From: Quercus robur
Lineage: Eukaryota; Streptophyta; Magnoliopsida; Fagales; Fagaceae
DNA: 64,000 nt
Direction of reading: 5' to 3'
Assembly: GCF_932294415.1 (NCBI RefSeq)
Contig: NC_065536.1
Span: 34,964,354-35,028,353 of the forward strand
The notes under the pieces were generated by a model. The model saw only the letters and a list, made by a program, of their open reading frames with translations. It searched no databases and had not been told where the DNA came from. Both the position numbers and the translations under genes were made by a program. Positions 59,301 through 64,000 of this stretch are shown in pieces. Positions within the stretch are counted from its first letter, which is position 1, and the number at the start of each line of letters is the position of its first letter.

Positions 59301-62103
59301 ATTAATGCACCTTCTTCAATAAGGTATTTGGGGATGTAGAACTGCTTGAATAAATGGTTCTTAAACACAAAAATGTGATCAAGGTAGTTGGATTATCATA
59401 GTAAAATGTTTGCTTTTGTTTTTGGCATGGACATTTGAGGTAATATCTGCCATTGTTAGCATGGGGGATGATTCTTTTTTTTTTTTTTTGATAAGTAAGA
59501 AAATTATATTAAAAAACCTCATGAAAACATAAGGCAGAACAGAGAGTACAGAGAAGGAAACATAAAAAGGGAGAAGAAAAGGAGAAAACAAGAAAACAAG
59601 CGAAGCCAACAAAGAACTCAGCATAATTATATATCAGTTCAAGTTTACTCTTATATAAGTTATCTAAAATGACATATTTTGAGTAAAGAATCTAAAGATG
59701 CTTCAAACCAGCTTCAAACCATTGTCAATCTTGTTTTTTCATGAAATGGTAACATCCTATAAATGACAAACAGTTATGCTTCAAATTGCCATTTAACTTT
59801 TGTGCAGCAGCTAATGGAAGCAATGTGATCTTGACCCCTCCAAATAGCAGCTAAGAAGCACCATGACATGGCTTAACAAAGGAATTAGAACAAATTTGGG
59901 ATTGTAAAATAGAAAAAAGCAACGGCACGTAGTGCTAAATGCATAAATGTTCTTATTAATTCAAAATTTCAAATCACCCAATAAAAACGCTCAGTAGTAG
60001 AAACTAGAAGGTATGTCCACAGACCTAAAGAAGTTTTTTTCTTATTTGATAAATAAGAAAAAAGTTTATTAATCAAGGCCACTTCATGCAAGGAAAACGA
60101 AGTAGCAAATAAACAAAACCAAAAAAAAAAAAAAAACAAACAAGCTATGCACAAACAAGAAGAGAACTAGAAACAACGGAATGGAATCACTAGACTTGAA
60201 CCCCCAAGCTCGTGACCAGTGTCAAACAATGTGCCAGTAAATAATGCTATGAATTGATAATGCTCCTTATCCTCAAAATTGTGATTATTACACTCCCTCC
60301 AAATAATTCACATAACACACGAGGATACCAAATTCCAAATATTTGAAGCACAATTCCCTAACTAGTTCCTCCACCCCATCAATATATCACACACCTTCTT
60401 TTAGAAAATCCAAGAAGCTCCAAAAGTTGTAAGAGCAAAACTCCACAACTTAAAAACCCCCTCACAATGAACCAACAGGTGGTCAACATCCTCCCCACTA
60501 TGTTGACAAACACAACACCAATCTACTAGTATAAGCCCTCACCTTCTCAAGTTCTCACGTATAATAATCTTCCCCCATTCTGCCATCCAAACAAAGAAAG
60601 CAACTCAACGTGGAAACTTCACAAGCCATATGCTCTGCCAAGGGAACACATTAGAAGAAGATCCCCTCAAAGCTCTATAAATAACAAATGACATGGATCC
60701 TAAAACATTAAGCTTCCCATATAAATGAAATTTCACCAAATATTTTATGCAACTAGCTAGCACTAGATTGATGCCAATTCTATCCACATTAGAGGCATTA
60801 TACACTGGTTCTCCTCGCTCAATGTCTTCTCTTTTATTCCCTAATTTTATTTTTTTTTCAATCCTCGAGCACATTATTTTCTTCCTACCAAAATGCCTTA
60901 TCCTTCTCCTCTGTGCACTATTTCCATTCAGAATACTGCCTTTTCCATGGAAAGGGGTTTCACTTCTTTTATTTTGAAGGAAGAAGGGACTACCACATGG
61001 AAATCTTATTGAAAGAAAATGATAAATGAACAAGTATCTGTCAAATTGAGCAGGTTTCCATAAAAGAGATATTTAGATTATGATCTAATATTTCCACATT
61101 ACCTCTAAATTCTAGCAGCACCTAACAAGTACTTCATAATAAATTCTATGCAGTAACATGTAATTTGCCCCTAACTGAAGCAAGAATTCTTACCAGAACA
61201 TGCTTTTATGATTAATTTTAATTATTAGGTATTTGTGTATAACCCATAAATAAAACCAGAATTCTTGTCAAAGAATGCTTTTAAGGAAGATAAATTGTTT
61301 TGATTTTTTTACATCTCTTCCATTGTGTGGGTTCACTCTTTCCCTTTTCTCTTGCATCTACATCCCTTTTTTCCCGACTTTTAATGATTTCAAAAGCAAT
61401 AGTAATTGTAGCATTTCAAGGAAAAATTCATACACTACACAATAACACTTACTAAAGAGTAAAAAGTAAAAGTACTCCTCACCTTGAGAGTGGCAAGAAA
61501 TTCAAAACTATCATAACAACGGACATACAAAAAACGTCTCATGCACAAAGTATATAATTCCTCATCATAAGCAATACTTGATCTCTCTTTCGTACTGTTG
61601 TTTTGCTCCCTATCTATTTCACTGATTGATCCTGGGAAAATTATAACAAACTATGGTAAATTTAAACACTAACTTGCCCAAAGTTCTAAAAAAAAACACA
61701 ACAATATGGAAAGATAAAATTTGTAATTTGATGAAACAAAATTATAGCTGGACTCCTAACCCCTATAAATTTGTAGTTTACCAGACGCTAATCGAAGCTT
61801 GAGCAAGTGTGAAAAGCGGAAAATGTCAAATCGGCAATCCAAGTCGATGAAGATAACAAAGCCATCGAAGCCTCCATAGTGGACGCCATTCCAGTCTACA
61901 GGAAGAACGCAAGTGAGTGCAGCCTGAATGAGGAGGTGGGTTTTGGCAGAAGGAGAAGGGCCGACGATCTCAAGAACATTACGAGGGCGTAGAGGAACCC
62001 TATGAAGTGGAGGAAGAAGCAAGAAGGGACGCGCTCTACTTAAGACCCTACCCAGCATCTCTTTCGCACTCTCGTCCCCTGAGATCCACCCTTTTGCTTC
62101 CAT
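36705..62103 (-). CDS. XRCC2: DNA repair protein XRCC2 (RAD51 paralogue), nine exons
   Basis: XRCC2 works with other RAD51 paralogues in homologous recombination repair in the nucleus. Coding exons on the minus strand are 62103-61782, 61631-61483, 59212-59145, 57375-57313, 48163-48029, 37671-37578, 37077-37041, 36934-36834 and 36728-36705. Every junction is GT-AG and all phases agree, giving 993 nt, 330 residues and no internal stop. Exon 1 has the start [20 protein letters not shown] and the Walker A loop GPSPSAKT (residues 48-55), then [12 protein letters not shown]. Exon 2 has [15 protein letters not shown]; exon 3 ends in the Walker B strand HMLLID (to residue 179), and exon 4 continues [12 protein letters not shown]. 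Exon 5 has VVQEIRKLL and [10 protein letters not shown], exon 6 [10 protein letters not shown], exon 7 TFVTHRIL, exon 8 [16 protein letters not shown]; exon 9 is only 24 nt. Introns 4 and 5 are about 9.1 and 10.4 kb, packed with transposons. The gene appears intact. Confidence 0.92.
37820..40120 (+). mobile_element. L1-type LINE fragment 1 (in XRCC2 intron 5), split by a MITE
   Basis: Starts within the reverse transcriptase ([14 protein letters not shown], then [10 protein letters not shown] where FADD is expected) and follows [20 protein letters not shown] and [20 protein letters not shown] to the tail near 39139. After the MITE it resumes with RRVSFFV and [19 protein letters not shown] to about 40120. 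It is 5'- and 3'-truncated with several frameshifts. The active-site FADD reads FAYD, so it is doubly dead. Confidence 0.75.
39140..40009. mobile_element. 870-bp MITE-like element with embedded minisatellite
   Basis: The ends GAGCATTTGCAGCAGTAGAG and GAGCATCCACAGCAGTGGAG are inverted repeats, and further inverted similarity (TTTAGCTCCACCA) follows inside. It sits cleanly between two parts of a LINE frame. Inside are a palindrome (GCTACAGTGCACATCTATAG and complement, near 39250-39287), a roughly 20-bp minisatellite CACGCCGTCGCCGTCCCAGC at about 39447-39565, and a GGT tract at 39757-39780. No transposase. No target duplication was seen, so the superfamily is open. Confidence 0.65.
40121..41940 (+). 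mobile_element. L1-type LINE fragment 2, split by a solo LTR
   Basis: Begins abruptly in reverse transcriptase ([20 protein letters not shown]), is interrupted at 40219-40620, and continues with [20 protein letters not shown], then [20 protein letters not shown] and the zinc region ([18 protein letters not shown]). It ends in a LINE 3' tail near 41940 without a clear poly(A). Several frameshifts. Confidence 0.75.
40219..40620 (+). mobile_element. 402-bp solo LTR with TSD GAATA
   Basis: GAATA stands at 40214-40218 and 40621-40625, and the LINE frame closes when the block is removed. It starts TGATACAG, has CTATAAATAAG near 40448-40458 as a TATA element, and is followed by a leader-like AATAAATC signal. 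The 3' terminus reads TTA rather than CA, probably mutated. Copia-like by general appearance only. Confidence 0.7.
41947..47260 (+). mobile_element. nearly full-length L1-type LINE 3, decayed (XRCC2 intron 5)
   Basis: The ORF1 start (ATG at 41947) leads into [20 protein letters not shown] and [13 protein letters not shown], the N-terminal module of plant L1 ORF1, with a stop at 41998-42000. A low-complexity linker (42400-43300) follows. ORF2 starts at 43620 ([20 protein letters not shown], endonuclease). Reverse transcriptase runs from about 44470 ([75 protein letters not shown]), and the zinc tail runs to about 47050. The 3' end is AT-rich with AATAAAACTTTTATTACC near 47233-47250. Stops and frameshifts occur throughout, but FADD is intact. 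A CA/TA microsatellite follows at 47277-47310. Confidence 0.8.
47310..47600 (-). pseudogene. Ty1/copia RNase H fragment
   Basis: The minus strand reads [20 protein letters not shown] then [20 protein letters not shown], the conserved C-terminal end of copia polyproteins. Upstream, weak DDRRSTSGY-like similarity reaches about 47600. The 430 bases to the left edge of exon 5 hold nothing else recognisable. Confidence 0.75.
48848..49135 (-). pseudogene. Ty1/copia fragment from the region after integrase
   Basis: The minus-strand frame [20 protein letters not shown] then [20 protein letters not shown] is the well-known KCVFLGYS..QKGY block between integrase and reverse transcriptase of copia elements. 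Between exon 5 and this fragment (48480-48830) lies a stretch beginning GGGATCTGTTTGGATG, similar to a Harbinger MITE end, with a run of C at 48702-48714. Confidence 0.75.
49590..50447 (+). mobile_element. L1-type LINE 4: ORF1 piece joined to a 3' tail
   Basis: The plus-strand frame [20 protein letters not shown] resembles the C-terminal segment of plant L1 ORF1. From about 50255 the sequence is a typical LINE 3' end ([20 protein letters not shown]) finishing GATCAATAAACTTTTACTTATC and a short A run at 50441-50447. Nearly all of ORF2 is missing between them. The stretch 49140-49590 before it holds probable ORF1 linker without clear domains. Confidence 0.6.
50448..53483 (-). mobile_element. 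L1-type LINE 5 on the minus strand (XRCC2 intron 4), long open frames
   Basis: From right to left: the end of ORF1 ([19 protein letters not shown]), endonuclease 53169-52519 ([26 protein letters not shown]), a linker (52528-51812, [20 protein letters not shown]) and reverse transcriptase 51750-50632 ([45 protein letters not shown]). It breaks off near 50448. The active-site box reads FAND instead of FADD, and the ORF2 start has a TGA in place of a Trp codon (at about 53174). The longest reading frame in the window is here (277 codons), so it is younger than its neighbours. The direction is the same as XRCC2. Confidence 0.85.
53570..56600 (+). mobile_element. L1-type LINE 6 (XRCC2 intron 4)
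   Basis: Endonuclease remnants ([19 protein letters not shown]), reverse transcriptase pieces ([28 protein letters not shown], then [14 protein letters not shown] and [20 protein letters not shown]) and a zinc tail follow one another with frequent stops. The 3' end is AATAAATCTTTATTACTTAT followed by a TA microsatellite (56598-56622) instead of a clean poly(A). Head-to-head with LINE 5. Confidence 0.8.
56623..57312. other. XRCC2 intron 4, part next to exon 4, no other feature
   Basis: AT-rich, no repeat or gene recognised. Confidence 0.5.
57894..58546. repeat. 327-bp tandem duplication containing a 100-bp LINE insertion
   Basis: Two head-to-tail copies (57894-58220 and 58221-58546). In copy 1 a minus-strand LINE 3' tail of 100 bp (57916-58015, poly-T first on the plus strand) is flanked by the 15-bp direct repeat AAGTCAATTTTCAAC (57901-57915 and 58016-58030). 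Copy 2 has the same arrangement from 58228. So the LINE inserted first and the duplication came later. It lies in XRCC2 intron 3. Confidence 0.9.
58547..58750 (+). repeat. possible LTR fragment
   Basis: Contains TCTATATAAAGGCTTTATTG (TATA-like) and a 13-A run, resembling copia LTR sequence. Borders and target duplication were not found. The rest of intron 3 to 59144 is featureless. Confidence 0.35.
59473..59625 (-). mobile_element. short LINE 3' tail, minus strand (XRCC2 intron 2)
   Basis: On the plus strand a run of 15 T followed by GATAAGTAAGAAAATTATATT is the complement of a LINE end with poly(A). Only about 150 bp are present. Confidence 0.5.
60020..60720 (-). mobile_element. L1-type LINE 7, 3' part, minus strand (XRCC2 intron 2)
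   Basis: The minus strand reads [19 protein letters not shown], then pieces of the zinc region ([20 protein letters not shown]) and a tail ending in TTATCAAATAAGAAAAAA near 60030. Several stops; no reverse transcriptase, so 5'-truncated. The remaining parts of intron 2 (59213-59472, 59626-60019, 60721-61482) are AT-rich without recognised features. Confidence 0.65.
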
Positions 62104-62270
62104 CTCTTCCCAACTCCTCTACTTCGATTCTTCACACTCACTATCAACAACAAAGTTGAACAAACAGCGGGAGATAAGAGAATCAGGCTCATTTAAACAT
62201 ACAGTTTTTAGTTTTTTTCAAAATATTTGAGGGTGAAAAAGGTTATAGAAATAAGTGTAATGTTATTGGG
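62104..62270 (-). promoter_or_regulatory. XRCC2 5' leader and proximal promoter
   Basis: Only about 170 bp separate the start codon from the fold-back element. The leader is pyrimidine-rich on the plus strand. No certain TATA box. Confidence 0.45.
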
Positions 62271-63250
62271 TTTAAACAGGCAAAATTTGCTTAATAGTAC
62301 TTTTTTAGAAAATAATTGGGTGAATAGCATACGTTTGAAGTTATTTAGTTAATTAGATTGTTTTTGGAAATCGAGTTTAGCAAACTCGAGTTTGGACTGA
62401 AAGTTGAGTTTGACAAACTCGATTTCCAAGCAATATTGACGCATCCTGCTTGGTCTTGCTTAGAAGTCGAGTTTGACAAACTTGGAGCCTGTTTGGATAA
62501 GCCTTTTTCGTCACTCAATTTTCATCACTCATCACTCATCACTCAATTTTTCACAACCGTTTGCCTTCATCACTCAGTTTCCATCACTCACTATTTTTCA
62601 CACTATTTGGAGGGCCCACGCCTATCATAGTGCAGCTTTTTTTTTTTTTCCACTAGCAGCTTCTTTTTTTTTTTTTTTCCTCCTGGGTCGGCTGTTCGGC
62701 CTGGGTTTTTTTTTTTTTTTTTTTCACTAAGTTTGGTGAGTCTAGGTACTAAAGAAAAAAAAAAGAATAGAACAGAACAGACAAACCAGTAAAAAAAAAA
62801 AAAAGGAACGAACAGCCAACGCCAACCCAAAAAAAAAAAAAAAGTCAAAAGGTGGTCAAAAGTTGCGGCTGTGGGTCCCTCATGTATGTTTATTTACGGA
62901 AATGCCATTGAGTTATGAGTTATGGAAACTGAAAACAGCCTTTTGTTGTTTTCAGTTTCTATAACTCATAACTCAAAAATCAGAGAATTAAGTGATGGAA
63001 ACAGAGTTATCGTATGGCCAAACAACCTTTTTGCTATGGGTCCCACCATTTTTGAGTTATGAGTTATGGAAACTGAGAATTGAGTTACGGAAACACTTAA
63101 ACCAAACAGGCTCTTAACTTTCAGCCCAAACTTGAGTTTGCCAAACTCGACTTCCAAAAACAGTTTAACTAACTAAATAACTTACTTTGTGTACTGCTTT
63201 CCTAAAATTTTTCTAAAAACATACTATTGGCAAATTTTGTCGTTTAAACA
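62271..63250. mobile_element. fold-back element with long inverted arms upstream of XRCC2
   Basis: The left arm (62271 to about 62484) starts TTTAAACAGGCAAAATTTGC; the right arm (63114-63250), read in reverse, starts GTTTAAACGACAAAATTTGC. Both arms contain TTATTTAGTTA, GTTTTTGGAAGTCGAGTTTG-like and CTGAAAGTT phrases in the same order. The left arm also repeats TCGAGTTTGACAAACT internally. No gene. No convincing target duplication was found, so the class is open. A MITE is nested in the centre. Confidence 0.65.
62485..63113. mobile_element. Harbinger-like MITE nested in the fold-back element
   Basis: The ends GAGCCTGTTTGG (62485) and CCAAACAGGCTC (to 63113) are perfect 12-bp inverted repeats, flanked by TTG and TTA (imperfect TTA-type duplication). 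Inside, ATCACTCA-type repeats on the left face AACTCATAACTCA on the right, and there are three T runs at 62638-62722 and three A runs at 62755-62843, which together would form a large A/T hairpin. Confidence 0.7.
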
Positions 63251-63293
63251 ATATGTACCAAATGGCCCATCAAGCATTGATTGATATGATATC

Positions 63294-63897
63294 TGTTAGG
63301 TTCTTGTAAGAACCAAGTACAAGAATTCTGGGCCTTAGATCACTTGGGCTCACAATTTATTTGTAGTGGGTTTAAGGATTTCCTACAATGGGTCGTTCTC
63401 GGCAGAGAGACTCAAAGCAACACTCAGTTGATACTCTCTCCTTGACTATTTTCTCTCAATTTTTCTGAACCTCTTCTTCTCCCAACTTTCTTCTATTTAT
63501 AGCCAAGGTTAGTGGGGAGATCATGATTACAGTTACCGTTAATGCTATTGAAGGTCCAGTATTATCTGGTTAAAGTGGTTGTTTAGGTGAAAGGGCGGTG
63601 CAGCATTTATGATCTTGGAACTTGGTTCCATTTTCACCGATTATGTTCGGCAACTCACGTTCCCGTGCATATCATGACCTTCCCGGATATGACTCATGCG
63701 CTCTACTGGGAAATCGGTCAACCCCGGGAACTTAATACCCAAAACTTGTTTTTGCTCTAAGGCAGTTTCAAGAAGGGCATAAGGTAACTGGAACTTTCTG
63801 CTGGGCCTGCGCCTAAGGCCGGTATGGGCTTGGGCCCGGGGCCTAGATGGGTCTGGGCCCAAGGCCAGTATGGGCTTTGGGAGCTCGGTGCCGTACA
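63294..63897 (-). repeat. 3' LTR of a retrotransposon running off the right edge
   Basis: 604 bp with TG...CA ends (minus strand TGTACGGCACC to AACCTAACA). A TATA-like GCTATAAATAG lies at about 63493-63503 (minus). A purine tract (AAGGGGGGGCTAT on the minus strand) abuts its start at 63898-63910, so the internal region lies to the right. The five bases outside are ATATC; the other end is beyond the window. Confidence 0.75.
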
Positions 63898-64000
63898 ATA
63901 GCCCCCCCTTGATTCATACTCGGTCGCCGAGGAGAATCAAGGAGCTGCCTGGGCCTTTTGACCTCGGGAATCTTCTAGTCTGGGACTTCTGGCTGTCACT
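63898..64000 (-). other. polypurine tract and start of the internal region of the edge retrotransposon
   Basis: Only 100 bases are visible: the purine tract, then GC-rich sequence with CCGAGGAG motifs like those next to the LTR at 20993-21651, suggesting a related gypsy family. Confidence 0.5.

Noticed and set aside
62603..62848. Phe- and Lys-rich frames
   Set aside because: Translations of T and A homopolymers in the nested MITE.

Overview
Overall: this looks like plant nuclear DNA, probably from a woody eudicot. The repeat families resemble those I associate with Fagaceae (oak and relatives), but the family assignment is an impression from memory. There are no bacterial-type operons, rRNA, tRNA or CRISPR. 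The window is a nest of transposable elements of several ages around one complete host gene, XRCC2, and one gene cut by the left edge. All readings and splice joins were done by eye. Left part (1-8260): the first two coding exons of an AGD2/AGD4-type ArfGAP lie on the minus strand. They are followed by arrays with a GCCGCG-type motif (possibly CACTA ends), a MULE with long inverted repeats and a perfect 9-bp target duplication (2280-3563), a broken GRF zinc-finger gene, a small fold-back MITE and the 3' end of a LINE. Middle left (8261-20590): a decayed Ty3/gypsy element of the Tat type on the minus strand. It keeps its 3' LTR, an antisense extra ORF, a 3' tandem-repeat region and RT/RNase H/aRH/integrase, but gag and the 5' LTR are gone. 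A foreign 0.95-kb insert cuts the integrase. Two diverged direct copies of a GC-richer, LTR-like repeat follow. Middle (20993-34570): the clearest nested structure. A minus-strand LTR retrotransposon has two 659-bp LTRs (about 97% identical by eye), PBS, PPT and a 5-bp duplication TCTTC on both sides. Inside it, bounded by TTA on both sides, sits a 10.6-kb PIF/Harbinger element. That element carries a Myb/SANT-like accessory gene and a DDE transposase, both broken only by point stops. It also carries fragments of two unrelated host genes: a BPS1-like gene with its middle missing, and an organelle-membrane-protein exon still with its splice donor. A solo LTR with GTTTC duplications follows (34683-35369). 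Right part (36705-62103): an apparently intact nine-exon XRCC2 (RAD51 paralogue) gene on the minus strand. I spliced a 330-residue open frame over 25.4 kb with GT-AG borders and consistent phases at every junction. Its introns 4 and 5 (about 9 and 10 kb) hold L1-type LINEs, copia fragments, a MITE and a solo LTR; introns 2 and 3 hold smaller LINE tails and a 327-bp tandem duplication. Right edge (62104-64000): a fold-back element with a nested MITE begins about 170 bp upstream of the XRCC2 start codon. The 3' LTR of another minus-strand retroelement runs out of the window.
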